Below, piece after piece: positions 22,112 to 33,744 of a stretch of 64,000 nt of DNA. How positions within the stretch are numbered: position 1 is the first letter of the stretch; every line of letters begins with the position of its first letter. The notes beneath the pieces are model-generated. The model made no database searches. It saw nothing but the letters and a program-made list of their open reading frames with translations, and was not told where the DNA came from. Made by a program: the position numbers and the translations under genes. Origin of the DNA: Arachis hypogaea. Taxonomy: Eukaryota > Streptophyta > Magnoliopsida > Fabales > Fabaceae. Location of the stretch: contig NC_092038.1 of NCBI RefSeq assembly GCF_003086295.3, forward strand, positions 100,843,837 to 100,907,836, read 5' to 3'.

Positions 22112-22128
22112 TGGCACCCACCGTGGGG
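22112..22128 (+). promoter_or_regulatory. Primer-binding-like site of the first copy
   Basis: TGGCACCCACCGTGGGG, two bases after LTR1 (after LTR2: TGGCGCCTACCGTGGGG at 30730-30746). TGGCGCC followed by a GTGGGG block is typical of primer-binding and leader sequence in Tat/Ogre-group Ty3 elements; the tRNA was not verified. Confidence 0.55.
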
Positions 22129-22237
22129 CCTCGAAATAAACACCCTTCTTTCTATAGGCCCCATTTCCTTGCAGTGGCTTCAAACTTACCTGCACCTTTG
22201 TAAACAAATGTCATATAATAAATCATTAAGGCGCAAA

Positions 22238-24480
22238 AAAGGGCCGATCTATATCTGTTATCTTTATTTGCCAATTTATATCTGTCTATTTGCCGATCTA
22301 TATCTGTTATATCTATTTTTCGATTTATATCTGTTATCTCTCTTTGCCAATTTATATTTGTTATCTCTATTTGTCTATCTATATCTGTTATCTCTATTTT
22401 CCAATATATATCTTTTATATCTAGTTTCCAATTTACATCTGTTATCTTTATTCTCTGATCTATATCTGATATCTCTATTTTCTGATCCATATCTATCATC
22501 TCTATTTGCCGATCTATATCTATGATCTTTATTTGCCGATCTATATCTATAATCTCTATTTGCCAGTTTATATCTGTTATCTCTATTTGCCAATTTATAT
22601 CTGTTATCCCTATTTGCTGATCTATATCTGTTATCTCTATTTGCAAATTTATATCTATTATCTCTATTTGTCGATCTATATATGATATCTCTATTTTCTG
22701 AACTATATCTGTCATCTCTACTTTCCGATTTATATTAGTTATCTCTATTTGGCGATCTATATCTGTTATATCTATTTTTTGATCTATATCTATCATCTCT
22801 ATTTGCCGATCTATATGTGTTATCTCGATTTGCCAATTTATATCTGTTATCTCTATTTGCCAATTTATATCAGTTATCCCTATTTGCTGATTTATATCTG
22901 TTATCTCAATTTGCCAATTTATATCTGCTATCCCTATTTGCCAATCTATATCTGTTATATCTATTTTATATCTGTTATCTCTATTTGCCGATCTTTATCT
23001 GTTATATCTATTTTTCGATTTATATCTATTATCTCTATTTGCCAACTTATATATGTTATGTCTATTTGCCGATCTATATCTGTTATCTCTATTTTTCAAT
23101 CCATATCTTTTATATCTATTTTCTAATTTATATCTGTTATCTCTATTCTCTTATCTATATCTGATATCTCTATTTTCTGATCCATATCTATCATCTCTAT
23201 TTGCTGATCTATATTTATCATATCTATTTTCCGATCTATATCTATGATCTTTATTTGCCGATCTATATCTATTATCTCTATTTGCCAGTTTATATCTGTT
23301 ATCTCTATTTACCAATTTATATTTGTTATCCCTATTTTCCGATCTATATCTGTTATCGCTATTTGCCAATTTATATCTGTTATATTTATTTGCCGATCTA
23401 TATCTGATATCTCTATTTTCTTATCTATATCTATCATCTCTATTTTCTGATTTATATCCGTTATTCCTATTTGCCGATCTATATCTGTTATATCTATTTT
23501 TCGATCCATATCAATCATATCTATTTGTCGATCTATATCTGTTATCTCTATTTGCCAATCTATATCTATTATCCCTATTTGCCGATCTATATCTGTTATC
23601 CCTATTTGCCGATCTATATCTGTTATCCCTATTTGCCGATCTATATCTGTTATCCCTATTTGCCAATTTATATTTGTTATCTCTATTTGCCGTTCTATAT
23701 CTGTTATATCTATTTTTCGATCCATATCTATCATCTCTATTTGTCGATCTATATCTGTTACTGTTATCTCTATTTGCCAATTTATATTTGTTATCTCTAT
23801 TTGCCGATCTATATCTGTTATATCTATTTTTCGATCCATATCTGTTATCTCTATTTTTCGATTTATATCTATTATCTCTATTTTCCAATCTATATCTGGT
23901 ATATCTATTTTTTGATCTATATCTGTTATCTCTATTTTCCAATCCATATCTATCATCTTTATTTGCCGATCTATATCTGTTATATCTATTTTTCGATCCA
24001 TATCTATCTTCACTATTTTCCAATATATATCTGTTATCTCTATTTGCCTATTTATATCTGTTATCTCTATTTGCCTATTTATATCTGTTATCTCTATTTG
24101 GATCTATATCTGTTAACTCTATTTTCTGCTTTATCTTTGTTATATCCATTTTCCAATCTATATCTGTTATATCTATTTTTTTTATCTATATCTCTTATCT
24201 CTATTTGGATCTATATCAGTTATCTCTATTTGTCAATCTATATCTGTTATCTCTATTTGCCAATTTATATCTTTTATTTGTATTTTTCGATCTTTATCTG
24301 TTATCTCTATTTGCCAATTTATATCTGTTTTTCTATTTTCAAAATCTATATCTATTATCTCTATTTTTAGATTTATATCAATCATTATCCGAGCCATATA
24401 AATTGTTATCGGTTCTATATCAATCATTATCAGTCATTGTCAGATCTATATAAACTATTATAAGATCTATATCAACTATC
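22238..24480. repeat. 27-bp minisatellite array, first copy (about 80 units)
   Basis: The consensus unit is CTATATCTGTTATCTCTATT followed by TGCCGAT. Units vary mainly at TGTTATC/TATTATC, TTGCC/TTTTC and CCGAT/CCAAT. The unit length is a multiple of three and the unit lacks stops in five of six frames, so long open frames appear on both strands (e.g. 376 codons at 23323-24453 plus, 234 at 23309-24013 minus) encoding nine-residue repeats such as IEITDIDRQ or LYLLSLFAD. These are treated as repeat by-products. The array edges match those of the second copy. Confidence 0.95.
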
Positions 24481-24616
24481 TTCCGAACTATGACTATCAA
24501 CAGTCAACAAATTCAATCACATATCATACAAGTACAAACACTTATCCATTCACGATAATTCTTCAATTCAAAGTCGCATCATTTACACATGCGTAATCAA
24601 ACTCAATCTTCAATCA
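24481..24616. other. Interior of the first copy, left of the solo LTR
   Basis: Non-coding sequence homologous to 44560-44686 of the second copy. The uninterrupted second copy (CTTCAATCAAATCACC) shows the empty site of the 24617-29929 insertion. Confidence 0.8.
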
Positions 24617-26254
24617 TGTAAGAACCAGAGTTTTTCACATAAAACCATTTTAATAAAATAATTTTAGTGCTCAGAATATATTCAAAATTTAGAAGTTTTA
24701 ATTTGAAAACTTAAAGGTGAAGTTTGATTTCAGTGAATTTTTCTGAGTTGGAAAATAAGATTTTGGAAAATTGATTTATTGTTTTGAAAAGTCAAAAATA
24801 ATTTAGAATTGAAAACCAGGCACTAATCTTAAAGGTTTTGGCTCAAAGTGGGCCAAACGCACCAAAAATGCTAACGGGTTAGACCGGCCCCAAGGCCCAA
24901 CATATATATGTTCATTTAATGAGCATTTCAGCTCATTCTCACCCTCAAAGAAGTGAGGCACGCTGGTTTGAGAAGAGAGGGAGAAGAAGACTTGGCACTA
25001 TTTACCTTCATCTTCTTCAAGCCATATCTTGAGTTACGGAACTCCGATTGACGAGCCATTTATGGCCATGCGAAACTCTCGTTGAGCTCTTCGATTCTAT
25101 TTAAGCAAACCTGGTAAGAAATTGTGTCTCAGTCTCCAGTTTCCAGCCCTAGAATTCTGTATTTTTGGGGTTGTAGTTTTGAGTAGATTTTGTGGTTTTG
25201 CTTGTTTAGGTGATCTCTAGTAGCGGGTAATTATGGGATTTTATCCCTAATCTCATTGGGTAAGGTAAGGTTTCACTAAACCCTTGTGTTTAGTTATTTT
25301 ATGTATCTTAGATTTTGATTTTGGTATATATATATATATATGATGTTAGTTGAGCTTTGGTGGCTTGTTGGTGAGTTAAAAGCTTATTGGACTCTAATCT
25401 TGGTGTGGTGTGCATTTTAGGGGAACGGCCAAGGTATGATTTCAGTCTCCTCTATGTAATATGTAATATCACTAGACACTTAGGCTAGTTGACCTTATGA
25501 TAGGTTGAAATATGTGATTGTATGATTAATTGTATATAAATGTGTGCTTGATGATGGATTGAATGTAGGATGAATGAGTTTGAATGTGATGATATATATT
25601 GTTAGATGATGATTATTGATGAGTTGTGTTGGTGGGTGCTGAGATTTGAAGATGGACGTTGATAATGATTTTGATTGTTGGTTATTGTGGTTGATGATGA
25701 TTGTTGAGAATTATTGGTGTTGATGAATTTTATGATGGATTTAGTTAATATTAGATATTGTTGGTAATGATTGCTGGAACTGATGAGGATTGGTATTAGT
25801 TGTTGAGGTTGTGGTTGGTTGATGATGATTATGGATGTGGATTTATGATTGAATTGGAAATTATGGATTGGTAGTAATATATGGTATAATGGTTGAGTAA
25901 TTTAGGTGTGAAGTTGAGGAGAATGATATAAAATAATAAGATGTTGTGTGTGGTAGTGTTTTATGATGATTGAACAGCTTTTGAATTGGTTTTGATTTGA
26001 GAGTTCGTTGAAATTGAGGTTTTTGAGGCTTTTGGAAAAACTAAAATTTTGGTGAACTTCCATGAATCATATCTTGAGCTACCATGCTTGAAATCCAATG
26101 TATTTTATATCAAATGAAAGAAAATTGAACAAGCTTTACGATGGTTTAGATTTTGTGGAAATATGAATTCGGTAGAAAAAGATATGATTGTGGAAAGTTT
26201 GGTGTCAAAATCTGAAATCCTGCAATGTTGTAGAATTTTGTGATTTCTGATTTG

Positions 26255-26345
26255 GGTACGCACGCACAGCCTTGTGCGCACGCACACCCCTGTGATTTTT
26301 CGAACCTGTGCGTACGCACAGCCTTGTGTGTACGCACACACAGGG
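26255..26345. repeat. Palindromic GTGCGTACGCAC cluster, left part
   Basis: CTGTGCGTACGCACAG at 26306-26321 is a perfect 16-bp palindrome. Relatives (GGTACGCACGCACAG, CTTGTGCGCACGCACACC, TTGTGTGTACGCACACA) surround it. The cluster continues at 27985-28170 beyond the nested solo LTR. Confidence 0.85.
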
Positions 26346-26365
26346 GAAGGCTTTCTTTTAGAGCG

Positions 26366-27978
26366 TGGTGGACGAAATTGTGATCTTTAATTAATGGCTC
26401 CTTGGCATGTGCCAAGGAGAACTAATTTAACTAACTGATTACTTGCTCAGAGCACAATTCCGTTCAACTAACCAGCAAGTGTACTGGGTCGTCCAAGTAA
26501 TACCTTACGTGAGTAAGGGTCGAATCCACAGAGATTATTGGTTTGAAGCAATCAATATTTATTTTATTATTCTTAGTCAGGATATCAATAGGATTATTTG
26601 GATTTATTTGTAAAAAGCCAAACTGCAAATTTCATAAAATTGTAAGTTAAAATAATAGAGTTACTTGATTTTCAGTACTGGGGAATATGTTGGAGTTTTG
26701 GAGATGCTTTGCCCTCTGACTTCAACTCTTCCTTGAAATCCTCTTCTCACACGCAGGTTCCTTCCATGGCAAGCTCTATGTAGGGTGTCACCGTTGTCAA
26801 TGGCTACTTCCCATCCTCGCAGTGAAAACTATGCACGCACTCTGTCACAGTACGGCTAATCACCGGTTGGTTCCCGCTCCTACTGGAATAGAATCACTCT
26901 TTTGCGTCTGTCACTAACGCCCAGCAGGTTAAAGTTTGAAGCACGTCACAGTCATTCAATCCCGGAATCCTACTCGGAATACCACAGACAAGGTTTAGAC
27001 TTTCCGGATTCTCATGAATGCCGCCATCAATCCGGCTTATACCACGAAGATTCTGTTGGGGAATCTAAGAGATATTCATTCAATCTGATGTAGAACGGAG
27101 GTGGTTGTCAGGCACACGTTCATGGGTTGAGGAAGGTGATGAGTGTCACGGATCATCACCTTCTCCACAGTTAAGCGCGAATAAACATCTTAGATAAGAA
27201 CAAGCGTGTTTGAATGGAAAACAAAGGAATTGTATTAAATCATCGAGACGCTGCAGAGCTCCTCACCCCCAACAATGGAGTTTAGAGACTCATGCCGTCA
27301 CAAAGTATGTAATTCAGATCTGAAAATGTCATGTGGTACAAGATAAGTCTGTAAAAGTTGTTTAAATAGTAAACTAGTACCCTAGGTTTACAGGAAATGA
27401 ATAAACTAAGATAATTGGTGCAGAAATCCACTTCTGGGGCCCACTTGGTGTGTGCTGGGGCTGAGACTAAAGCTTTTCACGTGTGGAGGCCTTTCTTGGC
27501 GTCAAACTTCAGGTTGTGACGTGTTTTGGGCGTCCAACTCTGGATAATGACGTTTTTCTGGCGTTTAACTCCAGACAGCAGCATGAACTTGGCGTTTAAC
27601 GCCAAGTTACGTCGTCTATCCTCGCTCAAAGTATGGACTATTATATATTGCTGGAAAGCCCTGGATGTCTACTTTCCAACGCCGTTGAGAGCGAGTCAAT
27701 TGGACTCCTGTAGCTCCAGAAAATCCATTTCGAGTGCAGGGAGGTCAGGATCCAACAGCATCAGCAGTCCTTTTTCAGCCTAAGTCAGATTTTTGCTCAG
27801 CTCCCTCAATTTCAGTCAGAAAATACCTGAAATCACAGAAAAACACACAAACTCATAGTAAAGTCCAGAAATATGATTTTTGCCTAAAAACTAATATTAT
27901 TCTACTAAAAACTAACTAAAACATGCTAAAATCTACATGAAATTACCCCCAAAAAGCGTACAAAATATCCGCTCATCA
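26366..27978 (-). mobile_element. Nested solo LTR of the same family as the 55620-57166 LTR
   Basis: Starts TGGTGGACGAAATTGTGAT and ends CGCTCATCA, flanked by a perfect target duplication GAGCG (26361-26365, 27979-27983). It matches the LTR at 55620-57166 along its length (e.g. AACAATGGAGTTTAGAGACT, GGCGTTTAACGCC, AAAATCTACATGAAATTACC). It has an extra 75 bp or so near the start (CTTTAATTAATGGCTCCTTG region). Strand is assigned by analogy to the intact element. Short open frames inside (26902-27093, 27526-27783) are shared by both LTR copies and are not genes. Confidence 0.93.
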
Positions 27979-27984
27979 GAGCGC

Positions 27985-28170
27985 TAGCAACACCTGTGCG
28001 CATGCACACGTTGAAAGGTGTACTCTGTTGAGGGCGCTAGCACGCCTTGTGCGAGCGAATAGAGTTTGGAAAATTTTGCACTTGTGCGTACGCCACCTCT
28101 ATGCGTACGCACACGTTTTGAAAATCTCTATGGGCTAGCGCATGCACACCCTGTGCATACGCACATGCCC
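27985..28170. repeat. Palindromic GTGCGTACGCAC cluster, right part
   Basis: Motifs CCTGTGCGCATGCACACG, CTTGTGCGTACG, ATGCGTACGCACACG and CATGCACACCCTGTGCATACG, with GCGCTAGC interspersed. This continues the cluster of 26255-26345 from before the nested LTR inserted. Confidence 0.8.
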
Positions 28171-28639
28171 TATTTTTCAACTAAAACTTTGTTTTTAAAC
28201 TATTTCACCTTCCCAACAAGCTTGTATACTTTTGTGACACCTAATTAAGACTATTGTGCTTATTTTCGGGCATTAAAACATGGAAAAGGTCCTAGGAGGT
28301 TTGAATTGGTATTATTTTGAAAAGTTACAGAACGGAGGCTTAGGTTTCTAGTGTACTGAGGATGGGTTTGGTGGAGTGTGAAAAAAGAATGGTATATGAA
28401 TGGAGACATTGACAAACTAGTGAGTTCGGAATAGAAAGTTATGAATTAATGATGATTGTGATGAGTTGAAAACTTGGAAATGAATGATTATAGTTGATGG
28501 AATGAGTATGAGTGCAAGTGTGCTATGAGGAGTGGCCTCTGAGATTGAATATGTGATTATGATATGCATTGTTATCCGTTGTAGGGACTGTGGCAGTCTC
28601 CCGCCTACGTTCAGATGTAAGACTTGAAGCTAGGCTTCT

Positions 28640-28915
28640 CACTCATGTTTATCGCTCAAGAGGACAGTGGTAAGGCACTCTCCCTCAGAATGTTTCCCTC
28701 TGAAAGGAGAAGGTGGTAGGGCACTCATCCCTCGGAATTTTTCTCCCGAGCATGGGTTTCTCTCTAGTTTCAAGGTGGTAGGGCACTAACCCACGAAATC
28801 ATGCGGCATCAAGAGAAAGGTGGTGGGGCACTCTCCCTCGGAACGTTTCCCTCTGAAAGGAGAAGGTGGTAGGGCACTTATCCCTCAGAATTATTCCTCC
28901 TGAGTATGCGCAACA
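28640..28915. repeat. Repeat block with GGTGGTAGGGCACT units and small hairpins
   Basis: The unit GGTGGTAGGGCACT (variants GTGGTAAGGCACT, GGTGGTGGGGCACT) occurs five times. Each is followed by a hairpin-capable phrase such as TCAGA-ATGTTTCCC-TCTGA, CTCGG-AATTTTTCTCC-CGAG, TCGGA-ACGTTTCCC-TCTGA or CTCAG-AATTATTCCTC-CTGAG. Stems change while staying pairable. It lies in the solo LTR at a place comparable to the hairpin array of the other long LTR. Confidence 0.7.
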
Positions 28916-29929
28916 GAGAGACTAATACAGGAGTTTTCGTCTGGATTTTGTGACGGGTTTGGTACTATATCCGACATGTGATATCACAGCCAATAGGACA
29001 GACATTCATCATATGCATCTTATATATGCTTGCTTGCTTTGATTACTTGAGTTTGCCTAATTGTATTACATGCCTACTTGCTTATTGAATTACTTGTTAT
29101 ATTATATATATATGAATACTTCCTGTGTTTTCCTTGCTTGCATTATCTGTGTTTGTTTGGTGTTAAGGAGGTTAGGTAGGCGGTGGCGATGGGATCGCAC
29201 GGAGGGTAGGTTGGTGAAGGCTATGGGACAGCAGTGGCTAGATTTAGTTAGAAATCCCCTAAGATTAGATACCTTGTTTATTATCTACGGTTTAAGCTAT
29301 TTATTTCGCTAAGTTTGAATATCTGTTTAGTATGAAGCTCTAGGATTGCCTCTAGCATCCCGGGGTCTCACATCTTACATTACTAGGTACTGTTATCATA
29401 CTGAGAACCTCCAGTTCTCATTACATACGTTGTTGTTAATTTTTTTAGATGCAGGTCGCAACCCACCTCAATGAGTTGTTTGATGGTAGCAGAGCGAAGG
29501 ATCTTATTCTTTTGTGGTCATTTGGTTATTTTGATTAGTATTCTCACTTTTGTATTTTCTTTTGCCTTAGAGTCTTACTTTATGAGAGATATTTTGTATA
29601 AGTTGTTTTACCTTCAAAACTCTGTATGTCATTATTTAACTAGTCGGCCTAAACTCCGTGGGCTGTGGTTAGTATCTTATGATTATTATACTCGTATATA
29701 ACTACATATATCTTGTTATCTTTCATAGTGGATCTTGCCTTTTACGCTTGTGGCTTCGTGTGAACGTTCGCACTTTGTAATTCCATATTTGAGCTTATTT
29801 TCTTCATCGGGCTTCTAAAATTATTATTCCCTCTATATATATTTATGTATAAGCCTTAGACTGTCGTAACCCTTGATTAACCTTTGCTTTACGGCATGAG
29901 GTAAGGCTTAAGGTAATCAGGATGTTACA

Positions 29930-30309
29930 AATCAAATCACCAAACAAAGGTGAACTAATGCAATATTCTCGCCCAACCAATTCACTTTTATCAAAATCAT
30001 CTCAGCAACTATTCAAATTAACTATTCAGTTCCACGAAAAACCCTAACCATTGCATCTATCAAATCAACGGTTCAATTTTACATTGAAAAAACTAAAGGC
30101 ACAACCAATGACAAATACTACTAGACTTTCCAATACACGTTAACTTCAAATAATGTCTGAAATTCAAAAGATTTTATTCCTTATTTTAATAAAACATCTT
30201 GAACTGGGGGCTCCAAGGCTAACTCAATGGCCGAGTTATGGCTCATCAAAAGCTCAACTTGCTTCATTAAAATACATTCCCAGGCCAAGTTTGGGGGCTA
30301 TGATATGGC
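29930..30309. other. Interior of the first copy, right of the solo LTR, with polypurine-like tract
   Basis: Non-coding sequence homologous to 44687-45060. It ends with AGTTTGGGGGCTATGATATGGC immediately before LTR2; the G run is the likely plus-strand primer region. Confidence 0.7.
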
Positions 30310-30727
30310 TGTTACAAATCCAAAACCATAACTCGGCATTATGCATCATAACTCGGCATCATGCGTTACAACCAGACTCAAACGGAATACATCCTAGAAT
30401 AAAAACGTCCGACCAGACATTATCACCTACTAAAATCTAATAACTACTATTTAATTCAGATGATACACAGAAGCATAACCGACCTATTCTACCTCGCCTA
30501 TAAAGGTATGATATCTTATCCTCAAAATATACTGAATTCACAGTACTAACTTAAGCATCAGAGTGCCTTTTACAGGTACATTCCCCCTTTGTTCATACTC
30601 TCTGTGGCATGATATCTCTCTAGACGAAGAGCTCGGATCTTCCTAGCTTATAGCTCGACGTTGAAGACAACAGCTCGGCGTCGACGTCCAAAAACCGAGT
30701 TACGTCCAGGTTACTCACACAGGAACA
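30310..30727 (+). repeat. LTR2 of the minisatellite-bearing element (shared middle LTR)
   Basis: TGTTACAAATCCAAAACC to CACACAGGAACA, 418 bp. It ends the first interior and starts the second. Confidence 0.88.
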
Positions 30728-30861
30728 ATTGGCGCCTACCGTGGGGTCTCGAAATAAACACTCTTCTTTCTATAGGCCCCATTTCCTTGTAGTGGCTTCA
30801 AACTTACCTGCATCTTTGCAAACAAAGGTCATATAATAAATCATTAAGACGCGAAAAAGGG

Positions 30862-30982
30862 CCGATCTATATCTGTTATCTTTATTTGCCAATTTATATC
30901 TGTCTATTTGTCGATCTATATCTGTTATATCTATTTTTCGATTTATATCTGTTATCTCTATTTGCCAATTAACATATGTTAT
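30862..30982. repeat. 27-bp minisatellite, second copy, left fragment
   Basis: The first few units, identical in order to the start of the first array (22238 on). They are cut at GTTAT (30978-30982), the target duplication of the Ty3 element. Confidence 0.9.
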
Positions 30983-32415
30983 TGATGCGGTATTTATAAC
31001 CCACACTACTAACCGGCAAGTGCACCGAGTCATACCAAGTAATACCTTACGTGAGTAAGGGTCGACCCCACGAGGATTGATGGATCAAGCAACAATAGCG
31101 TTTGATAGGATTAGTTAGGCAAGCAGAAAATGGTTTTGAGTTATTCTAAGATCATTAAACAGTACTTTAAAAATTTCAGAAAGTAAGCAGCAATGAGTTG
31201 GGAATAAAATATTTGAGAAAGTAGTTAAGGTTTCAGAGTTATCTAATTTCCGGATTAACTTTTATTACTAATTAATTTAATCATGCAAGATTTAATTTCA
31301 TGGAAAACTATATGTGACTAGACCCTAATTCCTTAGACCTTTCTAGTCTCCTCTAAAATTCATTAATTGCCAATTCCTTGGTCAATTAATTCCAATTAGA
31401 GGGTGATGATCAATTTCTAGTTTATATGCCAAAAGAATCCTAATTATCCACAAATAAAGGGATTATATGTCACGTATCCCGTTAAATACAAACAATTAGA
31501 AATTCAGTATAATATGTTTGCAAGTTGTTGTTCAAGTAAAGAGCTTTTCCAAGTTTTACAAGAATTCAATTAGAACATGGGTCATACTTCTGTTCCACCC
31601 ATATTCATAAAATAAAGAACGAAAACACTTATTGAAATATAAATCAAGACATGAATTAAATTAAAAAGATCAAACGAATCAATCCATGAAAATAGACAGA
31701 GCTCCTAACCTTAACAATGGAGGATTAGTTGCTCATAGTTCAGAGAAGAAAAATAAGGGTTCTGGTAACAATTTGTATCGTGTCTAAATGTATAGAGTTC
31801 CTATTTATAACTAATCCTAATAAATTTAAAATCTAATTATCTAAAACTAAAAATAACATCTTCTCCTAAAAGATAGGATTTGAATTTAAATTTGAATTAA
31901 TTAACAAGTCTTCAGCTGATGGGTGGGGACCACTTGCTTTGTCTATTTTGCAGCTTCTAATATGTGTTTTCTGGGCTAAAAACTGAGTCAAAACCCGGCC
32001 CAAAATCTACGCCAGCAATTTCTGTAAATTCTGCAGATCGTGCACGTCACGCGTACGCGTCAGTCACGCGTACGCGTCGCTGGTCTTCTTCGCGAGTCAC
32101 GCGGACGCGTTGGTCACGCGGACGCGTCGCTGAGCAAATCTTCAAATCACGTGTACGCGTCAGTCACGCGTATGCGTCGCCATGGATACTTCCAGATCAC
32201 GCGCACGCGCGCGCGTCGATACTCGCAGCCATCTCCTTTGATTCTTATGCTGCAGAAACTCCGGCAAATTCTGCCGAATGCTACCTAAAATAAATAAAAT
32301 TGCCCAAAACTCAAAATATCATCCATAGTGGCTAAAATATAATTAATTCTTAATTAAACTCATCAATTTAAGTGCAAATTCACTAGGAAATGATATACAA
32401 GATGCTCACACATCA
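30983..32415 (-). repeat. 3' LTR of the Athila-like element (1433 bp)
   Basis: Plus-strand ends are TGATGCGGTATTTATAAC and GCTCACACATCA. It is preceded, in element orientation, by AGTTTAAGTTTGGTGTTG as the likely polypurine region. It differs from the partner LTR by scattered substitutions and by unit-sized indels within its CGCGTACGCG array (32040-32215). It carries the hairpin CCTTAC-GTGA-GTAAGG at 31045-31060. Confidence 0.95.
32040..32218. repeat. ACGCGTACGCGT palindromic array in the 3' LTR
   Basis: About eight units of the type GTCACGCGTACGCGTC (ACGCGTACGCGT is a perfect 12-bp palindrome), some degraded (ACGCGGACGCG, ACGTGTACGCG). A 12-bp or so deletion has fused two units into ACGCGCACGCGCGCGCGTC. 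Confidence 0.92.
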
Positions 32416-32433
32416 CAACACCAAACTTAAACT

Positions 32434-32453
32434 GTTGCTTGTCCTCAAGCAAC
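32434..32453. repeat. Hairpin GTTGCTTG-TCCT-CAAGCAAC next to the 3' LTR
   Basis: A perfect 8-bp stem with a TCCT loop, 18 bp inside the 3' LTR. An identical hairpin lies at 57185-57204 in the second element. Confidence 0.9.
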
Positions 32454-33607
32454 CAAAACTAATATAAGCTTAGGATGAGAATTTGCATGAGAATGAGAGT
32501 TTGATTAAGCTCATGTCTCTTTTTATAGTGGGGTTTATAACTGTAATGCTGAATAGGTTTGGCATCTCACTCTCCTTTGAACCAGGAGGATGACATTGTC
32601 ATTCGGAATTAGAATCCGGATAATATTATGAATTCTCTGATCTTTACATTTCAGTTTAATCCTTAAACACATCAAAATTGACTTTAATTTATTTTTTTTT
32701 CTTTGGTGCTTTGCACCTTGAGCCTAGCTATGACTTTAAATGTTTTGTCTCAAGGATTACTTGACATAGAAACACCACAAACACTTAACTGGGGGACTCT
32801 CTTTGAGTCCTGATTTTTCTTTCAGTTACTCCCTGACAGTGGTGCTCAAAGCCTTTGGCATACTCTGTTAAACGCACTTGGTCTTGACTCTAAGTGTTCT
32901 GTCTCAAGGATTACTTGACACAATCACACCACAAGCATATGACTAGGGAAACAACTCTTTGAGCTTTTAATCATGTCTGACCTCCCTAGTCATTGATACT
33001 CATAGCCTTGGACCTTGTTTTTATTTAATTATTTATTATTTATTTATTTATTTATTTATTTCTCTTTTTTTTGCTGTTTCTTTTGCTTCAATGATTAAAT
33101 TTTTTCTTTATTTCAGAGAAGTCATAATAATTCTCTAAATTCCTGTTCCTTATACGTCAACATCCCTTGATTCAAATTCAAATATGAACTATTCATATCA
33201 TGCATTTAAAAATCACAGAAAATGCCACCACATTTAAGTAAATCAGACTATTCTTAAAATTAACTCAATTTCTCATGTAATACATCACTTCGTTTTCTTT
33301 TCTTTTTAGATTCAAGTTCAGTGAGTGGTACATGAAACATCTTTTTAGCATTAAAGCAATTAAAAGAAAACTAAACTAGTCCTAGGATTCTGACTAATAA
33401 AGGATCATGCAACAGACAAAGTAAAATAGAAGAAAACCGGAACATAACATAGAAAAAGAGGGGAGGAATAAAAATGAAAGGAACTCAACCACCTTAGTTA
33501 TCCTAGCGGTCGCTTTATTCTTCAGGTTGTGTTCCTCAGTGAAGATGATTCACCTCCCTTTTGTGCCAGAAAACCCATAAGCGCACCGTCAACACCAAAC
33601 TTAAAAG
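32454..33607 (-). other. 3' untranslated region of the Athila-like element, third ORF absent
   Basis: Non-coding. It shares phrase order with 57205-58217 of the second element (TTTGGCATCTC, GCATC/GACATT blocks, TGCCACCACAT). It includes a two-copy repeat of about 150-bp period containing TGTCTCAAGGATTACTTGACA (near 32744 and 32900). Where the second element has its third ORF, this copy passes directly from GTTCCTC to the second hairpin, so the ORF has been deleted. Confidence 0.7.
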
Positions 33608-33627
33608 TTTGCTTGTCCTCAAGCAAA
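33608..33627. repeat. Hairpin TTTGCTTG-TCCT-CAAGCAAA upstream of the third-ORF position
   Basis: A perfect 8-bp stem with the same TCCT loop as 32434-32453. Its exact counterpart is 59368-59387 in the second element, just upstream of the third ORF. Confidence 0.9.
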
Positions 33628-33744
33628 GAAGAACTGAAAACAGGAATAAATAGTGAGAGGAAAAAGGAATATAAAGATAAAAGAATAAGAGAGACTTAGG
33701 ATTGGGAGAGAGAGAGAGAAAGAAAAGTGAAAACGGTGCGGCGA

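Larger units (their letters stand above)
24617..29929. mobile_element. Solo LTR (about 3.7 kb without its own nested insertion)
   Basis: Starts TGTAAGAACCAGAG and ends AGGATGTTACA. A perfect target duplication AATCA flanks it (24612-24616 and 29930-29934), and the homologous second copy near 44686 has the site without the insertion. No coding for gag or pol is seen. The length and ends again suggest a chromovirus-type long LTR (inference). It contains a TA microsatellite (25323-25342), a CpG-rich palindromic cluster (26255-26340 and 27985-28170) split by a nested solo LTR, and a repeat block at 28640-28915. Confidence 0.9.

Noticed and set aside
22152..24453. Long overlapping open frames over the first minisatellite (214-376 codons, both strands)
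   Set aside because: The unit is 27 bp and lacks stops in five frames; the proteins are only nine-residue repeats with no domain, so the DNA repeat explains them.
26105..26415. Minus-strand frames with CVRT/CAYAQ-type repeats
   Set aside because: Translations of GTGCGTACGCAC repeats, and they cross the boundary of the nested solo LTR.
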